DNA of 9,816 bases from Marinospirillum sp. GTDB lineage: Bacteria > Pseudomonadota > Gammaproteobacteria > Pseudomonadales > Halomonadaceae. Shown here piece by piece: positions 1-6,859 of the stretch. The notes under the pieces were generated by a model. It saw nothing but the letters and a program-made list of their open reading frames with translations, made no database searches and was not told the origin of the DNA. How positions within the stretch are numbered: the stretch's first letter is position 1; each line of letters opens with the position of its first letter. The stretch spans positions 1-9,816 of the forward strand of contig SKHR01000008.1 in assembly GCA_007116865.1 (NCBI GenBank), given 5' to 3'. Made by a program: the position numbers and the translations under genes.

Positions 1-990
1 CTTCCCCTCACTCTGCTGGGTGGTATTTTTCCACAGATCATTTATGAGCAACGAAACCTCACCACCGGCTGTATTTTGGTCACTTTTGAGACAAGCCTGC
101 CCTGGATTGCCATCGAGTCACTCAGCCAGGGCATGTCAGCCCACCTGGATACCCTTGCAACCACCGCAGAGCACTGGGAGGATCACTCCGGTTGTACCAC
201 TTTATTGAACCTGGTTGACGGCTTATCCAGTGGTATTTCTGAATGGATCAGCGAGGTCTTCAACCAGTTCGGGCTGGAAAACAATATCCTTGGTGGTGGC
301 GCGGGCTCACTGAGCCTGGTACAGACCCCCTGTTTGATCACACCGAAAGGCCTGCTCATGGATGCCGGGCTGCTGATTCGACTACCCTGGTGCAGTGGCT
401 TGGGTGTCTCTCATGGCTGGGAGCCCATCTCTGCTCCTTACAAGGTCACTCAGTCACACAAGAACACGGTAGAACAGCTGGACTGGAAGCCTGCGTTTGA
501 TGTTTACCGCCAAACCGTTGAGATGCACAGCCAGCAAACTTTTGCAGATCAAGCATTTTTTGATCTCGCCAAAGCCTATCCGTTTGGCATCAGCAAACTG
601 GACGCCGAACTGATTGTGCGCGATCCACTGGCTCAAACACCGGATAAGGCACTGGTCTGCGTGGGTGATGTACCCGAAGGGTGTTTTGTTCGCATCCTCA
701 ATGGCACACCCAAATCTCTGATCGAGGCGGCGGCACAGGCCAGTCAGTCCGCACGGGCCAACTACCAGAAAAATCATGCCGCTTCGGCAGATGCACTGGT
801 ACTGATTGACTGTATTTCAAGAGTATTATTTCTAGGACAAAGGATTGAAGAAGAGTTTCAAGCCATCAACCCCAAGAGCCAGCCCTTGTTTGGTGCACTG
901 ACACTGGGTGAAATTGCAAACAACGGCCAGGATTATCTGGAGTTCTATAACAAAACCGCCGTTGTCGCGGTGATTAGCGCCCAGGGTTGA
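1..990 (+). CDS. FIST-domain sensory protein (FIST_N + FIST_C), 5' end outside window
   Basis: The frame is open from base 1 to the TGA at 988-990 (329 codons) without an upstream stop, and the residues before the first possible start (a TTG at 76) already fit the family (LLGGIFPQIIY near the edge), so the gene starts outside the window. FIST proteins usually run to about 380-400 residues, so perhaps 50-70 are missing. Family-like landmarks are GGIFPQ near residue 7, the glycine-rich NILGGGAGS segment near residue 96, GWEP near 139, a KAYPFGI segment near 190 and, in the C-terminal domain, GALTLGEIAN followed by LEFYNKTAVV near the end. There is no signal peptide or membrane segment in the visible part, which suggests a cytoplasmic protein. 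FIST domains are known as predicted small-ligand sensors, often found with kinases, methyl-accepting proteins and c-di-GMP enzymes. The gene is convergent with the GGDEF-EAL gene, so it is not in that operon. Family call is confident; ligand unknown. Confidence 0.88.
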   Translation, partial: LPLTLLGGIFPQIIYEQRNLTTGCILVTFETSLPWIAIESLSQGMSAHLDTLATTAEHWEDHSGCTTLLNLVDGLSSGISEWISEVFNQFGLENNILGGGAGSLSLVQTPCLITPKGLLMDAGLLIRLPWCSGLGVSHGWEPISAPYKVTQSHKNTVEQLDWKPAFDVYRQTVEMHSQQTFADQAFFDLAKAYPFGISKLDAELIVRDPLAQTPDKALVCVGDVPEGCFVRILNGTPKSLIEAAAQASQSARANYQKNHAASADALVLIDCISRVLFLGQRIEEEFQAINPKSQPLFGALTLGEIANNGQDYLEFYNKTAVVAVISAQG

Positions 991-1003
991 CCGGCCGGCA
1001 ATG

Positions 1004-1030
1004 CCTCGTAGCCCAAAACAGGCTGCGAGG
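1004..1030. terminator. Hairpin between convergent genes, possible bidirectional terminator
   Basis: Bases 1004-1013 (CCTCGTAGCC) pair with 1021-1030 (GGCTGCGAGG) as a ten-base stem with one G-T wobble, around a seven-base loop (CAAAACA). It begins 14 bases after the FIST stop and ends 6 bases before the stop of the convergent GGDEF-EAL gene, the expected place for a shared terminator. No clear T-run follows on either strand, so it is not a textbook intrinsic terminator. It may instead stall polymerase or protect 3' ends. Confidence 0.55.
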
Positions 1031-1035
1031 TGAGA

Positions 1036-4000
1036 TCAGTCATTAAAGCGCCAGGGCGACACCTGCCAACTGGTCAGCCAGGCGGGCAGGTCTTCAGCGG
1101 GCATCGGCCGAGCAATACCGTACCCCTGGGCAAGCCGGCAGCCCAACTGGGTCAAGAGGGCTGCGTGCTGATAGGTTTCGACCCCTTCAGCGATCACTTC
1201 TCTTTCAAACGCTCGAGCCAGGCCCATCACACCCTGCAAAATCGCCAGATCATCCGAGTCATCCAGCATGTCACGCACAAAGCTCTGGTCAATTTTGATC
1301 ACGTCGGCTGGCAGGCGTTTTAAATAGGCCAATGAAGAATACCCCGTGCCAAAATCATCCAAAGCAAAGCTCACCTGCAAACGACGGCAATCATTGATCA
1401 CCTTGAACGCATGGTGAATATCACCTAACACCGAAGACTCCAGAATTTCCAACTCCAGATCTGTGCCACACAGGCTCTCCTGCTCAGCCAAGTGATGCTC
1501 GATTTGAGCCACGAAGTCCGGCTGCTGCAGGTGCTGGGCGCAGATATTGACACTGACTGGCAGATGGATGTCTGCTTTTTTCCACTCAGCCACCTGTTTC
1601 AGGGCATTGCGAATCACCCAGTGGCTGACTTGAACTTCAAGGGGATGCTGATCCATCACACTCAGAAAAAATGCTGGCGGCAACAAGCCTCTGTCCGGAT
1701 GTTGCCAGCGAATCAGGGCTTCAACACCGACCACATCACCCGTCATTAAGTTGACCTTGGGCTGATAAAACAGCCTGAATTCATTGTTTTCGAGTGCTTC
1801 GGTCAATCGGGACAGAGTTTCATACTGGCCGCGCATCTGGTGATCCAGCTCGGTATCAAAAATCTGGTAGCGATTTTTACCCGCCTGCTTCGCCTGATAC
1901 ATCGCCTGATCAGCCTGACGCATCAGTTGATCCGCATCCACTTCCGTAGACTGCGGATAAATCGACAAGCCGACACTGGCGGACACCTTAAACCGGCGCC
2001 CATGAACCAAAAAGGGCTTCGCCGTTTCCTCTAACAGGATTTTAACCTGGTCCAGGCTGGTCTCCAGAGCGTCCTGCTGCTGTAAAATAAACGCAAATTC
2101 ATCACCGCCTAAGCGTGCGATCAGTGCGTCCTGGCCTAAAACGAACTGTAGTCGGCTGCCCATAGACTTGAGTAACAAATCGCCGGTTTCATGGCCACTG
2201 ACATCGTTTACTTCTTTAAAATCATCCAGATCCAGGTAACCGACCAGTAAACGAGTTCCCTGCGCTTGAACCTGCTGCATGATTTCAACTAAACGCTGAT
2301 GCAGCAATACGCGGTTTGGTAAGTGCGTCAAAGGGTCATAATGAGCCAGGTACTCCAATTCCTGCTGGTGCTGCTTGAGCTGAGTGATATCTGACACCAA
2401 TCCCACATAGTGAAGGGTTTGCCCCTGGGCATTGGTCACGGCAGTGATCGTGCTGGACTGTAAATAGACGCGCCCCTCTTTGGTTCGGTTCCAAATCTCC
2501 CCCTTCCACCAGCCATCGCTGACCAGTTGGCGCCACATCTGGATGTAAAACTCACGATCATGCCGTCCAGACTGTAGCAAGCTTGGGTTGCGCTCCTCGA
2601 CCTCACCAAAGGAGTATCCGGTGATCTGAGTAAAAGCATCATTGACCATCAGAATCGAAGCATCCGGACGGGTGATGATGATTCCCTCCTGAGCACTGGA
2701 AAATACACTGGCGGCCAAGAGCAAACGTTCTTCGGTGCGCTTACGCTCACTAATATCTCTTAACAGAGTCACAGAGCCGGTTGTGGCGCCGTTTTTATAC
2801 AGGGGTCGACTGGTGACCTCAACGTCCAGTTGCTCTCCGTCACTACGCAACAAACGCGCCTCACCCTGGTAAACCCGCACAGCACCGGACAAGCGATCAA
2901 GCGGCTCAGGCACTGTATCAGAAGTCGTCTGCCACTCAAGCAGAGTGTTTTCCGGCTGCCCAAGCACCTGATGCTCCAGCAGGCCGAGCAAACTGAGCGC
3001 ACTAGGGTTCACAAAACTAAAACGGCCCTGGCGATCCAGGGCATAAAGCCCTTCAGCCATACTATCCGTGATCGCATGCTGGTAGTCCTTCTCTGCCACC
3101 AATGCTTCTCTTGAAGCCAGCAACCGATAAACCAGCAGTAAAATTGCAACTAATAATGCCGTGCCAAACAACAGATTAACAAAAAAGTCATGGCGTAAAG
3201 CGGCGGCAAAGGCATCTTTGCCATAAGCGGCCACATAAGCGACCGTTTGGCCGCGCAAATCCTTGATTGGCAGTAAAATCACGGACCAGGTCTGCCCCTC
3301 AATCTGAGCAAACAAAGTATGTGTTTGTCCGGTCTCCATTGCCGCGATCACTGGCGGGGTCGCATTTAACTGCTGATTGATACCCTGCACCTGAACCGAG
3401 GGTGGCAATGGCGAGTCAGGCAACTCGAGCCCCGGATCTTCCAGTAAATAATCCGGGTGCAAGCAGCTTTCTCGATAGAGCACAAAAAAATTCGGGTTCA
3501 CCACCGGCTCAACCATCGAACGTTTCAGGTAAAGGTGATAATCCTGGCTCGGGTCCAGCTCACGCATCAAGGTCTGCACGGCTCTAAAGGGAACACTCAG
3601 CTCTACACTGCCCAGCGCTTGATCTTCCCAGTCCAGTGGATAGACATAGCGAAATCCGGTCAAGGAAAGTCCTGCCTCAAAGGCAGCCACCGGCTCACGG
3701 GTTTCTAACACCTGACGCACGGATGGACGAAAAGCCAAAAGATCATCTCCCCAGGCTTCCGGTTGAAAAAAACGCAAATAACTGCGGCCATCCGGCTGGT
3801 GGAATTGAATCTGCCGCAGGCTATTGGTGCTCAAGGCCTGGTAGCTCGGCCACAGCGCGCGATATAGCTGTCCACGAGCGATGGCCTGCTCTGGTTCACT
3901 GGTCGCGATTAAACCCGTTTGGAAAAGTTGAAGGATCTCTGGTTGACGTACCACCTCATCCACATAGACTTCTGTTGCCAACTGAAAACTTTTGATTGCT

Positions 4001-4152
4001 GCCTGGTAGGCAGTTTGTACGCTTTGCACCTGACGCTGCTCATGAACCCCCTGCTTACCTTGCCAACTCTGATACAGGTAAGCCGTTAACAGGCCCTGCG
4101 CAACCAGGAATAAAAAAATAACGATCAGTGCAGAGTTACGCCGAATGATCAT
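1036..4152 (-). CDS. Membrane dCache-PAS-PAS-GGDEF-EAL c-di-GMP enzyme
   Basis: This 1038-residue inner-membrane protein is predicted to make and/or degrade c-di-GMP in response to a periplasmic cue. Order: TM1 (about 7-27); a periplasmic region of about 295 residues resembling the dCache_3 double sensory domain (QFHQPDGRSYLRFFQP, GFRYVYPL and GSVELS segments); TM2 (about 323-345); PAS1 (about 358-470); PAS2 (about 480-600); GGDEF (about 602-765, intact RLGGDEF at 680-686); EAL (about 788-1030). All EAL residues known to be needed for metal binding and catalysis seem present: E811, N869, E902, D932, D933, K953, E989 and Q1009, so phosphodiesterase activity is likely. The cyclase I-site is missing (no RxxD before GGDEF). 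I chose ATG 4152 because it overlaps the upstream stop as ATGA, with GGAG 11 bases ahead; a GTG at 4164 would add four residues but has no proper ribosome-binding site. Net direction of activity cannot be told. Confidence 0.93.
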   Translation of the reverse strand: MIIRRNSALIVIFLFLVAQGLLTAYLYQSWQGKQGVHEQRQVQSVQTAYQAAIKSFQLATEVYVDEVVRQPEILQLFQTGLIATSEPEQAIARGQLYRALWPSYQALSTNSLRQIQFHQPDGRSYLRFFQPEAWGDDLLAFRPSVRQVLETREPVAAFEAGLSLTGFRYVYPLDWEDQALGSVELSVPFRAVQTLMRELDPSQDYHLYLKRSMVEPVVNPNFFVLYRESCLHPDYLLEDPGLELPDSPLPPSVQVQGINQQLNATPPVIAAMETGQTHTLFAQIEGQTWSVILLPIKDLRGQTVAYVAAYGKDAFAAALRHDFFVNLLFGTALLVAILLLVYRLLASREALVAEKDYQHAITDSMAEGLYALDRQGRFSFVNPSALSLLGLLEHQVLGQPENTLLEWQTTSDTVPEPLDRLSGAVRVYQGEARLLRSDGEQLDVEVTSRPLYKNGATTGSVTLLRDISERKRTEERLLLAASVFSSAQEGIIITRPDASILMVNDAFTQITGYSFGEVEERNPSLLQSGRHDREFYIQMWRQLVSDGWWKGEIWNRTKEGRVYLQSSTITAVTNAQGQTLHYVGLVSDITQLKQHQQELEYLAHYDPLTHLPNRVLLHQRLVEIMQQVQAQGTRLLVGYLDLDDFKEVNDVSGHETGDLLLKSMGSRLQFVLGQDALIARLGGDEFAFILQQQDALETSLDQVKILLEETAKPFLVHGRRFKVSASVGLSIYPQSTEVDADQLMRQADQAMYQAKQAGKNRYQIFDTELDHQMRGQYETLSRLTEALENNEFRLFYQPKVNLMTGDVVGVEALIRWQHPDRGLLPPAFFLSVMDQHPLEVQVSHWVIRNALKQVAEWKKADIHLPVSVNICAQHLQQPDFVAQIEHHLAEQESLCGTDLELEILESSVLGDIHHAFKVINDCRRLQVSFALDDFGTGYSSLAYLKRLPADVIKIDQSFVRDMLDDSDDLAILQGVMGLARAFEREVIAEGVETYQHAALLTQLGCRLAQGYGIARPMPAEDLPAWLTSWQVSPWRFND

Positions 4153-5009
4153 GGTTGCTGGCACTCCATAGGAATCGGCGTTTCAGAACGCAGTGCTCGC
4201 ACTGGAGCATAGTTCTCATCCATGACTATCGCAGTACCATAGCGCAGGCTTGGCCCCCAGCCTGCAACAATGGCCGCCTGTTCAGGTTGATCGATCGGTT
4301 GAACCGCAAGCAGCGTTTCTTGGATCAGGCGCTGGTGCTCAACTGAAAGCGTCGTCGTATTCGCCACCAGTGCAAACCCTGGGAAGTAATCCGTTTGTTC
4401 CACCACTTCAAGTCCTAAATGCACGTAATTACGTGCAATCTGCGTTTTTAGCCCACCCACCGAAAAATCACCACGAATCACCGACAAAGCCACTTCATCA
4501 TGACGATTGACATAACAGTACTCCATCTCACCCAGGCTTACACCCAAACGCTCCAGCAGATGCGAGGTCGCCAAGAAGCCACACGTAGACAAGGGTTGCG
4601 TCAGAGCAAAGGTCTGCTGGGACCAGGCTCCCTGGGCAATGGGAGCACCGGCAAAAGTCACCAGAGCGCAGGTATAGAGTGCTTCGCCGTCCGGCTCACG
4701 AAAAACCACCAGCGGATCAACATGTGGATAACGAGAAGACAGCTCAACGTAAGGCAATGGACCCAAATAGGTTAAATCCACCTCACCTGCCTGAAAGCGA
4801 TCAATCAAGTCCTGATAACTTTCGGTATAAACGATTTGGAAGGACAAGCCGGTTTGATCAGTCAGATACTGCAGCATCGGTTGAATTTCTCTGACCACCC
4901 GCTCAGGATCCTGCATGGGCAAGGGTGCAAATCGATAGGTCGCAGACAGCACCATCTCGGCACTGAACAGACCAAACAAAAGCAGCAAACTTAAAGTTCT
5001 TTTTATCAT
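4149..5009 (-). CDS. PhnD-like periplasmic binding protein (phosphate/phosphonate-binding family)
   Basis: A 286-residue secreted protein of the PhnD-type substrate-binding family (Pfam Phosphonate-bd). The N-terminus is a Sec signal peptide: positive MIKR, a leucine-rich core, and probable cleavage after about residue 23 (LSA). There is no lipobox cysteine, so it should be soluble in the periplasm. Family-like features are the RFAPLPMQDPERV start of the mature domain, YLTDQTGLSFQIVYTESYQD, the GEVDLTYLGPLPYVE segment near residue 80, and an RGDFSVGGLK segment in the second lobe where family members carry a similar G-[DE]-x-D-x-G motif. The family binds phosphonates and phosphate-like ligands, but many members have drifted to other ligands, so the substrate is open. 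No transporter genes lie beside it. Its TGA overlaps the ATG of the GGDEF-EAL gene by four bases, so a sensory partner role like NspS with MbaA is the most economical reading. Start ATG 5009 has a G-rich site about 9 bases upstream. Confidence 0.87.
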   Translation of the reverse strand: MIKRTLSLLLLFGLFSAEMVLSATYRFAPLPMQDPERVVREIQPMLQYLTDQTGLSFQIVYTESYQDLIDRFQAGEVDLTYLGPLPYVELSSRYPHVDPLVVFREPDGEALYTCALVTFAGAPIAQGAWSQQTFALTQPLSTCGFLATSHLLERLGVSLGEMEYCYVNRHDEVALSVIRGDFSVGGLKTQIARNYVHLGLEVVEQTDYFPGFALVANTTTLSVEHQRLIQETLLAVQPIDQPEQAAIVAGWGPSLRYGTAIVMDENYAPVRALRSETPIPMECQQP

Positions 5010-5071
5010 GCTGCGAGGCCCCCATCACAAGTCCCTACAAAACCTACCGTTATCTTCCATTTATAACACAT
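5010..5071 (-). other. 62-base spacer, the longest break in the - strand gene train
   Basis: This spacer separates the REC-PAS-GGDEF stop (TAG, 5072-5074) from the PhnD-like start. Read on the - strand it begins AT-rich, with a TATAAAT element (around 5057-5063) that could be a -10 box, but I see no convincing -35 hexamer at the right distance. It ends in a G-rich tract (5019-5023) that probably serves as the ribosome-binding site. An internal promoter is possible but not shown; there is no obvious terminator hairpin, so read-through from the upstream genes also fits. Confidence 0.4.
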
Positions 5072-6394
5072 CTATAAAAGAGCCGCATCAGATGCATCGA
5101 GTTCATTGTAGAAGCAATAGCAGTTTCGGCCAGAATTTTTAACGCGATACATGGCCAGATCAGCCTGATGGAGCAGGTCATGTGCACTCACCTCAACCGG
5201 TTGTGGAAATACCGACACCCCAATACTGGCGGAGATGCGAAAGGTTTCATTTTTCCATTGAATCGGCGTGCTCACTGCCTGCAACAGACGCTTGAGCACT
5301 TGAGTCACCTGATCCAGGTGATCGGCCATTTCCAGCACCAAAGCAAACTCATCACCACCGAGACGAGCAAGGGTATCCTCATCTCTCAAACATTCACTCA
5401 TGCGTTTGGCAACAATTTGCAATACCAGATCACCGGCAGCGTGCCCGTGTTCATCATTGATAGGTTTGAACAAGTCCAGATCCAGATAAGCGACCGCGAT
5501 ACGACGCTGGTAGCGCTGTGCGTAGGCCATTGACTGACTCAAGCGATAGTTGAACAGCACTCGGTTGGGTAAGTCGGTCAAAGCATCAAAGTGAGCCAGA
5601 TGTTCCAGCTGTGTCTGCTGCTCTTTGCGTTCGGTGACATCGGTGAACAGGCAGACATACTGGGTTGTTCGTCCAGCCGTATCACGTACCGCACTGATCA
5701 TCGCATGCTGGACATAAATTTCTCCATTTTTGCGCCGATTCCATAGCTCACCCTCCCAAAACCCGGCCTGCTCCAGGCTGTCCCAGAAAGTTTGATAAAA
5801 GGCGGCATCATGATGTCCAGAACTCAGTATACGGGGCGTCAAGCCAATCACCGCATCATGGTCATGTCCAGTGATCCGGGTAAATGCCGGGTTGACCTCA
5901 ATCAGCACCCCTTGCTGATCTGTGATCATGATGCCTTCTCTGGCATGATGAAAAACGGTCAAGGCCAAGCGCTCACTGCGATCACGTTCATGGCGCAAGA
6001 GGGCATAATTGAGTGCTTTGCGGATGCTTTCTGCATCAGAGGATTTGGCGAGATAATCATCCGCACCGGCTTCAATGGCAGCGATGGTCGCCTCAACGTC
6101 TTCAAGGCCGGTGAGTACAACGATGGGCACATTGGGGAATACCTGGCGACAACGACTGACCGTTGGTGTACCAGTTGAGTCCGGCAAATTCAGATCCAGT
6201 AAAACAATATCCGGGCTAAAGCCATCCTGCATCAACAAAGAGCGCGCATCCGCCAAGGTTTCAGCATGAAACACCTGATAAGCGGCTGCACTTTTTTCTA
6301 GCAGCTGAAGCTGAACCAAGTGAGCATCACCGGGTTCATCTTCAATGATCAGCACCACGGGGGCTGACTGATCCTTCACTGCCTGAATCGACAT
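5072..6394 (-). CDS. Response regulator diguanylate cyclase, REC-PAS-GGDEF
   Basis: A 440-residue cytoplasmic response regulator predicted to make c-di-GMP from two GTP when phosphorylated. REC domain (about 12-130): acidic pocket E18-D19-E20, phosphoacceptor D67 in VLLDLNLP, T95 and K117. PAS (about 145-268): HAREGIMITD, VNPAFTRITG and GELWNRRKNGE segments. GGDEF (about 270-435): intact RLGGDEF at 344-350 and an inhibitory RxxD site at R337-D340, so product feedback is expected. The reading frame extends to a TTG at 6418, but I place the start at ATG 6394, which has a strong AAGGAGAG site upstream; the shorter form keeps the whole REC domain. It lies 27 bases after the Rcp1-like regulator and in the same train as the histidine kinase, the likely phosphodonor. 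The PAS-GGDEF half closely resembles PAS2-GGDEF of the GGDEF-EAL protein. Domain and activity calls are strong; the kinase pairing is inferred. Confidence 0.94.
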   Translation of the reverse strand: MSIQAVKDQSAPVVLIIEDEPGDAHLVQLQLLEKSAAAYQVFHAETLADARSLLMQDGFSPDIVLLDLNLPDSTGTPTVSRCRQVFPNVPIVVLTGLEDVEATIAAIEAGADDYLAKSSDAESIRKALNYALLRHERDRSERLALTVFHHAREGIMITDQQGVLIEVNPAFTRITGHDHDAVIGLTPRILSSGHHDAAFYQTFWDSLEQAGFWEGELWNRRKNGEIYVQHAMISAVRDTAGRTTQYVCLFTDVTERKEQQTQLEHLAHFDALTDLPNRVLFNYRLSQSMAYAQRYQRRIAVAYLDLDLFKPINDEHGHAAGDLVLQIVAKRMSECLRDEDTLARLGGDEFALVLEMADHLDQVTQVLKRLLQAVSTPIQWKNETFRISASIGVSVFPQPVEVSAHDLLHQADLAMYRVKNSGRNCYCFYNELDASDAALL

Positions 6395-6400
6395 CAGGCA

Positions 6401-6408
6401 CTCTCCTT
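6401..6408 (-). promoter_or_regulatory. Ribosome-binding site that sets the REC-PAS-GGDEF start at ATG 6394
   Basis: On the - strand this reads AAGGAGAG, a near-ideal Shine-Dalgarno sequence. Its AGGAG core ends 8 bases before ATG 6394. It lies inside the reading frame that would begin at TTG 6418, which argues against that longer form. Confidence 0.8.
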
Positions 6409-6421
6409 GAGCGTTCAATAC

Positions 6422-6859
6422 TCAGTAGCTGGGTCGTTTGACCAGGGTAAACCAGTAGTCTTCCAGTTTGCGGATTTGTTGAATAAAGCGGTCAATATTG
6501 ACCGGCTTGACGATATAGCCAGAAGCCCCTTCACTGTAAGAGGCAATCACATCACTTTCGGCATCCGAAGTGGTCAACACCACCACCGGAATCGTTTTGA
6601 ATGCATCCAGCTTCTTAATTGACACCAAGAACTGTCGCCCATCCATTCTAGGCATGTTCAGATCCAACAGAATCAGATCAGGTCGCGGCGCCTGTTCATA
6701 GGCACCGCGCTGATGCAGGTAATCTAAGGCTTGCTCTCCATTTTCCACATGGCGTAAATCAACGGCAACCCGACCTTCTTCGAATGCCATTCGGGTCAGG
6801 TGTGCATCGGCCGTATCATCTTCGACCAACAACAGGGTAAAGCTTTGTGCTTGATTCAA
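6422..6859 (-). CDS. Single-domain Rcp1/CheY-like response regulator
   Basis: A 145-residue stand-alone receiver with no output domain. Key residues are present: acidic E13-D14-D15, phosphoacceptor D66 in LLDLNMPRMDG, T96 and K118 in the VKP motif. The long loop before the phosphorylation strand (around YLHQRGAYEQAPRPD) and the C-terminal YWFTLV helix are typical of Rcp1-type regulators, which partner phytochrome-like kinases. The kinase immediately upstream has that type of H-box, which supports a kinase-regulator pair. Such regulators pass phosphate on or act through protein contacts. The start is TTG 6859, overlapping the kinase TGA as TTGA, with AAGGAA 8 bases upstream; the next in-frame ATG (residue 24) would remove strand 1 and the acidic pocket. 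A close relative ends at the right edge of the window. Confidence 0.93.
   Translation of the reverse strand: MNQAQSFTLLLVEDDTADAHLTRMAFEEGRVAVDLRHVENGEQALDYLHQRGAYEQAPRPDLILLDLNMPRMDGRQFLVSIKKLDAFKTIPVVVLTTSDAESDVIASYSEGASGYIVKPVNIDRFIQQIRKLEDYWFTLVKRPSY

Noticed and set aside
454..777. 107-codon open frame on the - strand opposite the FIST gene
   Set aside because: It lies wholly antisense to a recognisable FIST coding sequence, shows no domain of its own and has no clear ribosome-binding site.
2098..2120. Near-repeat between about 2095-2120 and 5345-5370
   Set aside because: Both stretches code for the conserved RLGGDEF segment of the two GGDEF domains; this is protein homology, not a DNA repeat element.
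4153..4164. GTG start at 4164 for the GGDEF-EAL protein
   Set aside because: The GTG overlaps the GGAG that would serve ATG 4152, and the ATG makes a classic ATGA overlap; the four extra residues are not needed. It cannot be fully excluded.
5057..5063. TATAAAT as a promoter -10 element before the PhnD-like gene
   Set aside because: No reasonable -35 hexamer lies 16-18 bases upstream on the - strand, so I note it only as a possibility in the spacer entry.
5792..6178. 128-codon open frame on the + strand opposite the REC-PAS-GGDEF gene
   Set aside because: The opposite strand codes for conserved REC and PAS segments across this whole span, and the + strand product shows no recognisable features.
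6395..6418. Eight-residue N-terminal extension of the REC-PAS-GGDEF protein from TTG 6418
   Set aside because: The strong AAGGAGAG at 6401-6408 lies inside this extension and is well placed for ATG 6394; the extension adds nothing to the receiver fold.
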